Positions 24,015-33,131 of a stretch of 64,000 bases of DNA are shown here, piece after piece (the stretch's first letter is position 1; every line of letters begins with the position of its first letter). The stretch lies in assembly GCF_009363075.1 (NCBI RefSeq), contig NZ_CP045293.1:992001-1056000 (forward strand), read 5' to 3'. Position numbers and translations under genes: made by a program. The stretch comes from Paenibacillus guangzhouensis (GTDB lineage Bacteria; Bacillota; Bacilli; Paenibacillales; Paenibacillaceae). The notes beneath the pieces were generated by a model, which saw nothing but the letters and a program-made list of their open reading frames with translations, did not search any database and was not told the origin of the DNA.

Positions 24015-26102
24015 GTGGCGATCAGGAAGATAACGGTCTGGCTGTTCATTATCATGCTTCTTGCAGGGAGTACGCCGGCAGAAGCGGCTGTGCCGGATCA
24101 TGGTTATAACTATTCGTACTGGAGAGAAGCGGAGCCAGCGCCTTATCCATATATAAGCGAGATTGAAGTGTACGGATCGGAACTTGGGATCGGGGATTTC
24201 AATGATCCCCAAGATGTGTACGTGAGCGGACGGCATCATATCTATATTGCGGACACGAGCAACAATCGAATCGTGCATCTGGATGAGACCGGGAAGTTGG
24301 TACGCGTCATTGCATCATTCGATAACGCAGGCAAACAGGATACATTCAATAAGCCGAATGGCGTGTTCGTCGATCCGGATGACAATGTGTACATTGCGGA
24401 TACGCAGAACAGCCGGGTCGTTCAGCTGACGGATGAAGGGAAATTGCTGAAGGTGTTCGGGCCTCCGGTATCGAGCATCATCCCGAAGGAGTTCCAATAC
24501 TTCCCGCTTAAGCTATCGGTAGATAAGACGAATCGGCTGTACGTCGTGGCCCAGGGCGCTTTTGAGGGCATGATGGAGTTTGATACAGAAGGGAATTTCC
24601 GCGGTTACGTCGGGACGAACAAGGTGCGATTCAGCCCTGTCGATCTCTTCTGGAAGAGGTTCTCCACGAAGGAACAGAGTAGTCAAATGCAATTATTCCT
24701 CCCCGTGGAATTCTCCAATTTGGATCTGGATGACCGCGGCTTTATCTATGCCGTCTCGTCGGAGGCCAATGCGCCGGAGCCGATCAAGCGGATCAATCCG
24801 GGCGGCGAGGATATTCTACGGCGTGAAGGATACTTCGATCCGGTCGGGGATGTGTCCGCCATTCAAGTCGATGCAGCGAAGCAGACGACGATTCAGAATG
24901 CCGGAAGCTCGGTCTTCGTCGATGTCATCTATGATGAGAGCGGGATGTACAGTGCGCTGGACTCGAAGCGCAATCGGATTTTTACGTATAACAACGATGG
25001 CAATATGCTGTACCAATTCGGCGGCACGGGAACGAGCGTGGACCATTTTCAGAAGCCGACGGCGATGGATATGTTAGGCGATCGGATGATCGTGCTTGAC
25101 GGCGGGACGAACCGCTTGGTCATCTTCCGCCCAACCCGATATGGGTCGTTGATTCGCGAAGGTGTGAAGCTGCATTACAACGGCAAGGATGATCAAGCCG
25201 CGAAGAGCTGGGAAGAAGTGCTGAAGCTGAATGCGAACTTCGACATTGCCTATATCGGGATCGGGAAGGCGCTGCTCAAGAAGGGCGATAACAAGCAAGC
25301 GATGGAATATTTTAAGAATGGCAACAACCGCAAGTATTATTCCCAAGCCTTGAAGCGTTACCGGACGGAATATATGTGGAACAATTTCGGAACGATGATG
25401 ACTATTCTCTTCTTGGCTGTGGCTGCGATTGTGGCTGGAAGGCTGTATGTGCGCCGAAGGGTTGCGACGACTGCGCATTACATCGATACGGGCATTATCA
25501 AAATGCCGTTCCGAACGATGGTACGCCCATTCAGCAGCTTCTGGGAGTTGAAGTACGAGCAGAAAGGCAAAGTCTGGATCGCGCTAAGCATTCTGATCTT
25601 GGTCGTCTTGACGATGATCTTGAAGCGGCAATATGCCGGATTCATCGTCAACTTCAACAAGCTAGACGAGCTGAACAGCGTAGATGAACTGAAATTCATT
25701 GTGCTGCCGTTCCTCTTATTCTGTATTTCGAATTGGTCGCTCACGACCTTGATGGATGGCGAAGGCAAATTCAAAGATATCGTGATGGCCGTCGGGTATG
25801 CCACGCTTCCGCTCGTTATTATTTTCCTACCGCAAGTGCTATTCAGCAATGTCATTACGATCGATGAGACACCGTTCTATTATCTGCTCGACTCGGTCGC
25901 TTACTTATGGTTCGGGTGGTTGTTGTTCATCGGAACGATGACCGTACATCAATATACGATCGGCAAAACAATACTGACGTTAATTCTGACCGTACTGGTG
26001 ATGGCGTTTATCGTCTTCTTAGGTCTTCTCTGTTTCAGTTTAGTGCAGCAGATGATTACCTTCCTAGAGGCGTTATATCGCGAGATCATCGTGCGGTTGT
26101 AA
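24015..26102 (+). CDS. NHL-repeat / TPR / YIP1 membrane protein
   Basis: A 695-residue protein. The signal peptide ends near PAEAA (about 25). An NHL-type beta propeller fills about 45-370, with repeated DxxNxVYIADTxNxRV blades. A short TPR-like helix pair follows (AAKSWEEVLKLNANFDIAYIGIGKAL). One membrane helix near 455-475 leads to a YIP1-type membrane domain of five segments (about 515-690). The propeller should face outside, anchored beside the permeases. GTG 24015 follows GGGAGGA. It may scaffold the large binding protein or sense substrate; no enzymatic motif is seen. Confidence 0.8.
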   Translation: MAIRKITVWLFIIMLLAGSTPAEAAVPDHGYNYSYWREAEPAPYPYISEIEVYGSELGIGDFNDPQDVYVSGRHHIYIADTSNNRIVHLDETGKLVRVIASFDNAGKQDTFNKPNGVFVDPDDNVYIADTQNSRVVQLTDEGKLLKVFGPPVSSIIPKEFQYFPLKLSVDKTNRLYVVAQGAFEGMMEFDTEGNFRGYVGTNKVRFSPVDLFWKRFSTKEQSSQMQLFLPVEFSNLDLDDRGFIYAVSSEANAPEPIKRINPGGEDILRREGYFDPVGDVSAIQVDAAKQTTIQNAGSSVFVDVIYDESGMYSALDSKRNRIFTYNNDGNMLYQFGGTGTSVDHFQKPTAMDMLGDRMIVLDGGTNRLVIFRPTRYGSLIREGVKLHYNGKDDQAAKSWEEVLKLNANFDIAYIGIGKALLKKGDNKQAMEYFKNGNNRKYYSQALKRYRTEYMWNNFGTMMTILFLAVAAIVAGRLYVRRRVATTAHYIDTGIIKMPFRTMVRPFSSFWELKYEQKGKVWIALSILILVVLTMILKRQYAGFIVNFNKLDELNSVDELKFIVLPFLLFCISNWSLTTLMDGEGKFKDIVMAVGYATLPLVIIFLPQVLFSNVITIDETPFYYLLDSVAYLWFGWLLFIGTMTVHQYTIGKTILTLILTVLVMAFIVFLGLLCFSLVQQMITFLEALYREIIVRL

Positions 26103-26114
26103 GGGGGGATCGGT

Positions 26115-28673
26115 GTGAGACGGAAAACAGTAGGCTGGCTGGTGACCGGTGTGGCTCTGGTCCTTGTCGTCTTCGTTCTGGGGATTCGGATGATGAACCA
26201 GGCGGACGACTCCGAGCAGGCAGGTGCCCATGCGACGGACAACGCGGCGAACACAGAGAAATCTGCCGAACCTACCCCATTTGGCGCCAGCGGCGCGAGC
26301 GGACCTCAATTGGTGGCAGAGACGCAGGCGTTAGCGCTGTATATCGATCCGGCGACGACGGAGATTTCGGTGAAGGATAAGCGGAGCGGGCATACCTGGT
26401 ATTCGAATCCGCTCGATCGTGAGTCGGATAAGAAGGCGGAAGGCATTAACCGCGATAATCTATCTTCGCAGTTCTCGATCGCTTATAACAACGATAAAGG
26501 CCAGAACTTCTACGTGAACAATTTCGCTGAGGCAATCAAGCGCAATCAATTCGAAATTCTCAAGACCGAGAAGGGGGTCAAAATTGTCTACCAGCTCGGC
26601 AACTTCCAGAAAGGGATGGAGGCCATCCCGCAGATCATCAGCAAGCAGCGCATGAACGAGATGATCTTGAACAAACTTCCCGACGAAGGGAAGAAGTTCG
26701 AAATTGAGAAACGCTTCAAATTCGATGAAGTGAAACAGATCTATACCCGCAAAGAAATGCCGGAGTATGTCGTCAAAGACGTCGTTGCCATTCTAGATTC
26801 CATCGGCTATACGGCGGAAGAAGCGGCGAAGGATAACGCGCAGAATCAAGCGGGAAGTCAGAAGACGACGGCGGCGGCAAGGTTCACCGTGCCAATCGAA
26901 TATTATCTGGACGATGAGAACTTCATGGTAGAGGTTCCCGTACGAGAGATTAAAGATACGAAGGAGTTCCCGATTGACTCCATCCAAGTGCTCGAAATGT
27001 TCGGCGCAGCGGGGGTGGATCAGCAAGGATACATGTTCGTTCCTGACGGGTCGGGCGCATTGATTCATTTGAACAATGGAAAAATCTCGGTTCCGCAATA
27101 TGACATGCCGATTTATGGCAAGGATCAGTCGCTGCGAGACAAAGATGTCGTGAAGGAATTCAAGGAAGCTGCGAGACTGCCTGTATTCGGGATGAAGCAG
27201 AGCGATCAGGCCTTCTTTTGCATCATTGAAGAGGGAGACGCGATCGCGTCGGTGAATGCGGATGTCAGCGGCCGGGTCAATACGTATAACCGCGTCAGTG
27301 CTAAGTTCTTGCTCAAGCCGATGGAGTCGTTCACGTATCGCGCGGGGAGTGTGAAAAAAGATAGTCCAATGTTCCCGGTGATCTACCAAGGCGGAATTAA
27401 GCTGCGCTACGCGTTCCTGCCGAAGGAATCTGCAAGCTATGTCGGCATGGCGAAGTATTATCAAGACTATCTAGTGAAGAACAAGTCGCTCACCAAGCTG
27501 GATGCATCCGCGGAGACCCCGTTTGTACTGGATCTGGTCGGTTCGATCTCCGTTCGGGATACGTTCCTCGGCATTCCATATCAATCGGTGCAATCGCTAA
27601 CCAGCTTCGAGCAAGCAAAATCGGTGCTTGCGATGCTGAAGCAGCGCGGCGTGAAGCAGATTCAACTTCGTTATTCGGGATGGTTCAATGAGGGCATGAA
27701 TCATGATTACCCCGATGATGTCGATATCGATTCCGCCCTAGGCGGGAAATCGGGCCTTCAAGATTTAATCCGATATGCTCATGAGCAAGGCATCGAACTC
27801 TACCCGGATGTGTCCTTCTTACGGGTGTACACGACTGGACATGGGTTTAAGCCTAAGCGGGACGGAGTGAGCTTCTTGTTCCGGGAAGGCATTGCGCAGT
27901 ACAAGACGGATCTTGTGATGGGGGGCCGCGGAGAGCTGGATTATTATCTTCTCTCGCCGAAGAAGCTGCCAGACCTCGTGACGAAGTTCTTGAAGGACTA
28001 CGAACCTCTGCAAGTAGGAGGCCTGTCGCTGCGTGATCTGGGCGATCTGGTGATCTCAGATGTCACGTCGGGGAGAACCATCGATCGCGAGCAGAGTGCG
28101 GCGATGATCGCGGATAGCGTGAAGCTGCTGCAAGAGCGGGTAGGTAAGACGATGGTGAGCGGCGGCAATGCGAACGTACTGCCTTATACGAAGACGATCG
28201 TCGATGCGCCGTTGAAGAGCAGCAAGCTCAACATTGCGGATGAGGAAATCCCATTCTATCAATTGGTATTGCATGGCTATATGGATTACGCGGGAACTCC
28301 GATCAATATGAGTCCGGATCAGAGCTATAAATCGAATGTGCTGAAGACGCTCGAGACCGGCTCCAATGTGTACTATCAGTGGTTCTATGAGAAGCCTTCG
28401 GCTGTGCGCAATACGGCATTTAACGATTTGTATTCGGCGAGTTATACGAACTGGCTGGATGAAGCGGTTCAGTATTACCGGGAGACAAACGACGTGATGA
28501 GAGGGCTTCGCGCGCAGGCGATCATTAATCATGAGAAGCTCGCAGATCATGTGTATCGCACGACGTATGAGAACGGGACATCGATTACCGTGAACTATAA
28601 TCAGACGGACGTGATGGTGAACGGTACCAGCATCGCGGCGGAAGGTTACTTAGTAGGGGGTGCAGGGCGATGA
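26115..28673 (+). CDS. DUF5696 membrane-anchored protein, possible glycoside hydrolase
   Basis: An 852-residue protein with one N-terminal membrane anchor (about 6-26, GWLVTGVALVLVVFVLG) and the rest outside the cell. Residues about 60-440 are rich in beta structure (FVPDGSGALIHLNNGK near 310). Residues about 470-790 look like a TIM barrel: QIQLRYSGWFNEG, IELYPDVSFLRVYTTG, GLSLRDLGDLVISD and MVSGGNANVLP. This beta-sandwich plus barrel order recalls GH101/GH129-type glycosidases, but that link is my inference. GTG 26115 is preceded by AAGGGGGGA. Its last bases overlap the next gene in ATGA. Confidence 0.75.
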   Translation: MRRKTVGWLVTGVALVLVVFVLGIRMMNQADDSEQAGAHATDNAANTEKSAEPTPFGASGASGPQLVAETQALALYIDPATTEISVKDKRSGHTWYSNPLDRESDKKAEGINRDNLSSQFSIAYNNDKGQNFYVNNFAEAIKRNQFEILKTEKGVKIVYQLGNFQKGMEAIPQIISKQRMNEMILNKLPDEGKKFEIEKRFKFDEVKQIYTRKEMPEYVVKDVVAILDSIGYTAEEAAKDNAQNQAGSQKTTAAARFTVPIEYYLDDENFMVEVPVREIKDTKEFPIDSIQVLEMFGAAGVDQQGYMFVPDGSGALIHLNNGKISVPQYDMPIYGKDQSLRDKDVVKEFKEAARLPVFGMKQSDQAFFCIIEEGDAIASVNADVSGRVNTYNRVSAKFLLKPMESFTYRAGSVKKDSPMFPVIYQGGIKLRYAFLPKESASYVGMAKYYQDYLVKNKSLTKLDASAETPFVLDLVGSISVRDTFLGIPYQSVQSLTSFEQAKSVLAMLKQRGVKQIQLRYSGWFNEGMNHDYPDDVDIDSALGGKSGLQDLIRYAHEQGIELYPDVSFLRVYTTGHGFKPKRDGVSFLFREGIAQYKTDLVMGGRGELDYYLLSPKKLPDLVTKFLKDYEPLQVGGLSLRDLGDLVISDVTSGRTIDREQSAAMIADSVKLLQERVGKTMVSGGNANVLPYTKTIVDAPLKSSKLNIADEEIPFYQLVLHGYMDYAGTPINMSPDQSYKSNVLKTLETGSNVYYQWFYEKPSAVRNTAFNDLYSASYTNWLDEAVQYYRETNDVMRGLRAQAIINHEKLADHVYRTTYENGTSITVNYNQTDVMVNGTSIAAEGYLVGGAGR

Positions 28674-29557
28674 AGAAAGGGCTAACGATGTCGCAGAAAA
28701 AATCGTGGATCGGCGTCATGTTCGTCGCGCCATGGTTCATCGGGTTCGTATTCTTATTCGCGATTCCGCTATACGAATCGCTCGTGTACAGCTTCAATAA
28801 CCTTACGGTCGCATTAAATGGGTTCGATACGAAATTCGCAGGCTTGAAATTTTATCAAGAGATTTTCTACAAGCATCCTACCTTCAATCGTATTTTAATG
28901 GATTCGATCGTGAGCTTGCTTGTTAACATTCCATCGATCGTAATCTTCAGTTTGTTCGCTGCCTCTTTACTGAATCAGAAATTTCGCGGCAGGGTGCTGG
29001 CTCGGGCGATCTTCTTCCTCCCGGTATTGCTCGCGACGAATTTACTCTCCATTGAGCAGAGCAGCGATCTGGCCAGCGTGGCGCAGACGGTAACCGGCGG
29101 CGTGGATGGAACGGGGTTCACGAGTTCGGAGCTGGAGACCTTGATGCTGCAATCCGGCTTCGGCAGCGAGTTAACTTCATACATTACCGGTTCGGTGAAT
29201 CGGATTTATGAGATTATTAGTCATTCCGGTGTGCAAATTCTGGTCTTCCTGGCGGGTCTTCAGTCGGTATCCCCGTCCCTGTATGAGGCGGCGAAGATTG
29301 AAGGGGCAACAGGCTATGAAGCCTTCTGGAAAATTACGTTCCCTATGGTAAGTCCGCTCATTCTAACGAACATTGTCTATACGGTTATCGACTCGTATAA
29401 CTACAACAAGTTAAGCGTGTTGATTAACGAGACCGCCTTCAAGGCGCTGAACTTCAGTCTAAGTGCAGCGATGTCATGGGTGTATTTTATCGTCACATCC
29501 ATTATCCTGCTCATCTTGATCCGCGCGGTGTCGACCAAAGTGTTCTATCACGACTAG
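28670..29557 (+). CDS. Sugar ABC transporter permease, second pair, UgpA-like
   Basis: A 295-residue six-segment permease starting in an ATGA overlap with the DUF5696 gene, so probably coupled to it. The N-terminus is VMFVAPWFIGFVFLFAIPL and the EAA loop EAAKIEGATGYEAFWK-ITFP (about 205-224). A periplasmic insertion of about 50 residues, rich in Ser, Gly and Thr (near 120-165), distinguishes it from the permease at 22126. It belongs to the subgroup commonly found next to DUF5696 genes. Confidence 0.9.
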   Translation: MKKGLTMSQKKSWIGVMFVAPWFIGFVFLFAIPLYESLVYSFNNLTVALNGFDTKFAGLKFYQEIFYKHPTFNRILMDSIVSLLVNIPSIVIFSLFAASLLNQKFRGRVLARAIFFLPVLLATNLLSIEQSSDLASVAQTVTGGVDGTGFTSSELETLMLQSGFGSELTSYITGSVNRIYEIISHSGVQILVFLAGLQSVSPSLYEAAKIEGATGYEAFWKITFPMVSPLILTNIVYTVIDSYNYNKLSVLINETAFKALNFSLSAAMSWVYFIVTSIILLILIRAVSTKVFYHD

Positions 29558-29584
29558 AGCGGAAAAATTAAAGGGGGGATTGTT

Positions 29585-30547
29585 CTGAAACAAGTGGTTA
29601 TGAACAAGAGAGCAGCGTATGTCCGGTTAGCTCGTGAGAAGCAGCCGTTCCTTAAAATGCAGAACTGGGCTTGGATCCTCGTTCGTGCGATCCTCATCAT
29701 CGGGCTGTGCTTCGTCATTATTTACCCGCTGTTCTTCAAAATATCAATCGCCTTCAAGGATCGGGTGGATATGCTCGACCCGACGGTTCTCTGGCTGCCG
29801 AAACATTTTACGCTCGATAACTTCAAATTTGCGGCGAATACGTTGCATTATGCGGATACGTTTCTCAACTCGCTACTGATCTCGGTGATGACGACCGTAC
29901 TGCAAGTCATATCGTGTTCACTCGCTGCGTTTGGGTTTGCGAGGCTGAAATTCAAAGGAAGCGGGATTCTATTCGCGCTGGCGGTCTTCACGATTGTCGT
30001 GCCGTCCCAGACCCTAATGATCCCGACGTACTTGAACTATCGTTTCTTTGATTTGGGCGGCATAATCAGCTTGTTCGGCGGAGGAAACGGGATTAACCTG
30101 TTGGATAGCTATTGGCCGTTCATTCTGCAGTCTGCGATGGGGATGGGGATCAAGAGCGGATTGTTCATTTTCATCTTCCGCCAGTTCTTCCGCGGCATTC
30201 CGAAGGAGCTGGAGGAGGCGTCATACATGGATGGATGCGGCATTCTCCAGACCTTTTACCGGGTCATGCTTCCGAACGCGATTCCGGCAATCGTCACCGT
30301 CTCCTTGTTCTCCTTCGTCTGGATGTGGAACGACAATTACTACGTGTCCTTGCTCTTAACGCGGATCAAAGTCTTATCGACGATGCTGCCGACGATGTGG
30401 ACGGCAACGCAGTTCGAAGACGGATTATATGCGTATATGATTAAGAACACGGGCGAATTGCTGTTCATCGCACCGATTATCGTGCTCTATGTGATTCTAC
30501 AGCGTTATTTCGTGGAGAGTGTGGAGCGCACAGGGATTGTCGGGTAA
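29585..30547 (+). CDS. Carbohydrate ABC transporter permease, second pair, possible CTG start
   Basis: A permease of 320 residues with six membrane segments. The EAA loop reads EASYMDGCGILQTFYRVMLP (about 222-241). The ribosome binding site AAGGGGGG (29571-29578) is 6 bases from CTG 29585 (then KQVVMNKRAAY), but 15 and 21 from the in-frame GTG 29594 and ATG 29600. CTG is therefore preferred on spacing, without certainty. The gene closes the operon and is followed by a clear terminator. No ATPase gene is present. Confidence 0.88.
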   Translation: MKQVVMNKRAAYVRLAREKQPFLKMQNWAWILVRAILIIGLCFVIIYPLFFKISIAFKDRVDMLDPTVLWLPKHFTLDNFKFAANTLHYADTFLNSLLISVMTTVLQVISCSLAAFGFARLKFKGSGILFALAVFTIVVPSQTLMIPTYLNYRFFDLGGIISLFGGGNGINLLDSYWPFILQSAMGMGIKSGLFIFIFRQFFRGIPKELEEASYMDGCGILQTFYRVMLPNAIPAIVTVSLFSFVWMWNDNYYVSLLLTRIKVLSTMLPTMWTATQFEDGLYAYMIKNTGELLFIAPIIVLYVILQRYFVESVERTGIVG

Positions 30548-30588
30548 CGGCGATCTCATAGCGAATCTTACAATAATATCATGAAGAG

Positions 30589-30618
30589 CCCACCCAGCAT
30601 CTGCCGGGTGGGTTTTTA
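30589..30618 (+). terminator. Terminator of the sugar transport operon
   Basis: CCCACCC (30589-30595) pairs with GGGTGGG (30606-30612), followed by TTTTTATT. It ends a transcript of nearly 13 kb that starts before 17754. Confidence 0.9.
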
Positions 30619-30739
30619 TTAGGATGCGCACCATCGAAATCGAAATCGACTGGAAACGTATAACAGGGAAGAGACAAGTGTATTACTAGATAGCATAAAT
30701 GACCTGAACGTCACAGAAGCTCAAGGAGAATAAGGAATC

Positions 30740-31666
30740 GTGAAGGATACGAATATGTTACTGGATGTCGTGATTGTCGGGGGCGGGCCTGCCGGACTTA
30801 GTGCTGCACTCTTGTTAGGGCGTTCTTGTCGGCAAGTCGTCGTCATTGATGCAGGCAGAGCAAGGAATAACGTGACGCAGGCATCGCATGGTTATCTAAC
30901 GAGAGACGGGGTGAAGCCGTCTGAGATCAAGGCAATAGCCTTAGAACAAATGAAGGCGTACCCTAACGTACACGTCGCGCAAGATACTGTTGATCAAGTG
31001 AAGCATGATCAAGGCATATTTCACACGATAACCCGAAGTGGGCGTATCTACAGCTCCAAAAAAATCATTTTTGCGACAGGGATGCAAGATCATCTCCCGC
31101 CGATTCCAGGTTTAGCAGAAGTCTATGGCATTTCCATCTTTCCATGCCCCTATTGCGATGGATGGGAGCGCAGGAATGAACCCTTAGCCGTATTTGGGAA
31201 TGGAGAGAATCTTTATCACTACGTCCAGACGATATATAGCTGGAGTAAAGACTTGATCGTGATCACGAACGGACCTTCAACCATCACGAGTGAAGAACGA
31301 AATGAAATGGAAGCACGCCAGATCAGAATCATTGAGACGGAAATCACGTCTCTTACATCCCAAGAGGGCAAGCTCGATCAGATCGTGTTCCGTGACGGTC
31401 AATCGATTCGTCGAAAAGGCGGATTCCTGCTCGATACGGGTCCCGAACAAGCGACACGCATCCCGGCGGTCTTAGGCATCCCTCTAGATGAAGGGGGCGC
31501 TTATGCAACAACGAGTGATTACGGTCATACCGCTGTCGACGGTGTCTACATTATCGGGGATGCGAAGAATTCGTTCACGGGTGTCATTGGTGCCGCGCGC
31601 GAAGGCTATTACATAGGAGAATTGATCAATAAGGATTTGATTGAGAAAGATTGGAATACGTATTGA
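30740..31666 (+). CDS. Thioredoxin-reductase-like FAD/NAD(P) oxidoreductase
   Basis: A 308-residue flavoprotein of the thioredoxin-reductase fold. The FAD dinucleotide loop is VVIVGGGPAGLSAAL (about 9-23), the CPYC redox pair is in FPCPYCDGWE (about 133-142), the NAD(P) loop is the FGNGENLYHY segment (about 150-159) and the C-terminal FAD motif is VYIIGDAKNS (about 272-281). The NADPH loop is degenerate (GNGEN for GxGxxA), seen in relatives that use other partners. GTG 30740 follows AAGGAG. No thioredoxin or other partner gene is adjacent. Confidence 0.85.
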   Translation: MKDTNMLLDVVIVGGGPAGLSAALLLGRSCRQVVVIDAGRARNNVTQASHGYLTRDGVKPSEIKAIALEQMKAYPNVHVAQDTVDQVKHDQGIFHTITRSGRIYSSKKIIFATGMQDHLPPIPGLAEVYGISIFPCPYCDGWERRNEPLAVFGNGENLYHYVQTIYSWSKDLIVITNGPSTITSEERNEMEARQIRIIETEITSLTSQEGKLDQIVFRDGQSIRRKGGFLLDTGPEQATRIPAVLGIPLDEGGAYATTSDYGHTAVDGVYIIGDAKNSFTGVIGAAREGYYIGELINKDLIEKDWNTY

Positions 31667-31679
31667 ACGCACAGAAATC

Positions 31680-31720
31680 GCCACTCTGGTCTCTCGTATG
31701 AGATGCAGGGTGGCTTTCTT
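31680..31720 (+). terminator. Terminator of the flavoprotein gene
   Basis: GCCACTCTG (31680-31688) pairs with CAGGGTGGC (31706-31714) with one G-T wobble, followed by TTTCTT. It lies between two converging genes. Confidence 0.75.
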
Positions 31721-31733
31721 GTGGGTGCCGTCG

Positions 31734-32978
31734 TTAGGTAGAAGGCAGGTTCTTGCTGTTGCGATACTGCTTCGGCGTTACTTTCGTATACTTCTTGAAT
31801 ATTTTCGAGAAGTAGCTCTGGTCGTAGAAGTTAAGCCGCGCGCAGATATCCGAGAGCGAATATTCGCTGGAAGCGAGGAGTACCTTGGCTTCTTCGACGC
31901 GTTTGCGCTGGGTATATTCGCTTAGCGATATGCCGACTTCGCGTTTGAACAACTGAGATAGATAGCTCGGATGCAGGTCGGTCAATTCCGAGAGCTTCTG
32001 CAGAGAGATCTCCTCGTGCAAATGGTTGAAAATATAATGCTGGCACACGGTTACCGCTTTGCTATAGCTCTGCTCGTTGCAGGCTCGCACACGGTCGGTT
32101 AGCTCGAGGAAAGCATCTAGCTCCGTGTTCTTCAATTGCTTCAAATCTGTTAATTCTTCGATATGTTGGATGTAGATATCGCTCAGGGTAAAGGCAACCT
32201 CCGAATGAAGTCCTCCTTCAATCGCTGCACGCGTGGCGATCGCGATTCCGATAATGGAGAGATTCTTGCGGCTGCGCAAATGGCTTTTCTTCGATAGAAC
32301 GCCGAGCTGTTCTTCAGGCAGAGCAGCGAGACTCTTGAAGAGCGCTTCGCGATTGCCGTCTCGCACACTATTAAATACACTGCGTTCGATGGCAGGGTCG
32401 TGATGATAGTGGTTATTCTGGCGGCGATTCGAGACGTCAAGATCAATATTGTCGATCGTATCGTCGCCGATCTCGAGCTCATGATTCTGCTGCAGCACTT
32501 CGACGATATCGAGCTTCTGACGATAGATCAAGAAATAGAGCATTAGGCTTGCATTCAGCAGGTCCATCATATTCAAGATGGGCGCATGTTCGTAATATTG
32601 CACGATCGATTGTTTATGCTTATGGGGAAGTTGATAATCATGAATCAGTTTATCCAGCGTCTCCTTGCGCATCTCCTGATAGAGAGAAGGGCCTACAATG
32701 ATTGTACCGAACTGCTCGTCGTGCTCAATACGAACGGCGAAGAAATTCCCAAGGAAGCTCGTTGTTCGCAGGATCGGAAACCCCGCAGGATGCTCAGGAT
32801 CCGCAAGTTGACTATACAGCTCTTGGATGTGCTGGGTGAAGGGGTTGTCATGATAAGGATAAGTTAATTCATATGCGACGTCACCCGACGCATGGATATA
32901 GACGGTTGGCATTTTATAATTCTCGAACATGAGCTTGCAGATGTATTCGAGTTCTTCGAGTAATAATCTTGGCTCCAT
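31734..32978 (-). CDS. AraC-family transcriptional regulator
   Basis: A 414-residue regulator. The N-terminal 300 residues are an unclassified sensor region without a receiver aspartate. The C-terminal AraC domain (about 312-412) has LHPSYLSQLFKREVGIS in the first HTH and LNFYDQSYFSKIFKKYT in the second. It is divergent from the broken GPH-type sugar symporter at 33132, the usual arrangement for a sugar-responsive activator. With the symporter inactivated, this regulator may have lost its local target. Confidence 0.87.
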   Translation of the reverse strand: MEPRLLLEELEYICKLMFENYKMPTVYIHASGDVAYELTYPYHDNPFTQHIQELYSQLADPEHPAGFPILRTTSFLGNFFAVRIEHDEQFGTIIVGPSLYQEMRKETLDKLIHDYQLPHKHKQSIVQYYEHAPILNMMDLLNASLMLYFLIYRQKLDIVEVLQQNHELEIGDDTIDNIDLDVSNRRQNNHYHHDPAIERSVFNSVRDGNREALFKSLAALPEEQLGVLSKKSHLRSRKNLSIIGIAIATRAAIEGGLHSEVAFTLSDIYIQHIEELTDLKQLKNTELDAFLELTDRVRACNEQSYSKAVTVCQHYIFNHLHEEISLQKLSELTDLHPSYLSQLFKREVGISLSEYTQRKRVEEAKVLLASSEYSLSDICARLNFYDQSYFSKIFKKYTKVTPKQYRNSKNLPST

Positions 32979-33097
32979 GTTGCATGCACCTCTTAACCTT
33001 GAAATAATGACAAGGAATTTTGAAGGAAATACAAATAATATTGATAATGTACCATAAATAGCCGCTGGATTGCATTAAGATGATTTCACAGCACTGA

Positions 33098-33111
33098 TGT
33101 AAGCGCTTTAT
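33098..33111. promoter_or_regulatory. cre-like site before the symporter pseudogene
   Basis: TGTAAGCGCTTTAT matches the cre consensus TGWAANCGNTNWCA at all but the last two positions and holds the AAGCGCTT core. It lies 21 bases before the start codon, suggesting past CcpA control. Confidence 0.5.
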
Positions 33112-33131
33112 TTTATGAGGGGGATGAATCC

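Noticed and set aside
26793-27464. 223-residue minus-strand frame opposite the DUF5696 gene
   Set aside because: A shadow of the coding strand; product lacks recognisable features.
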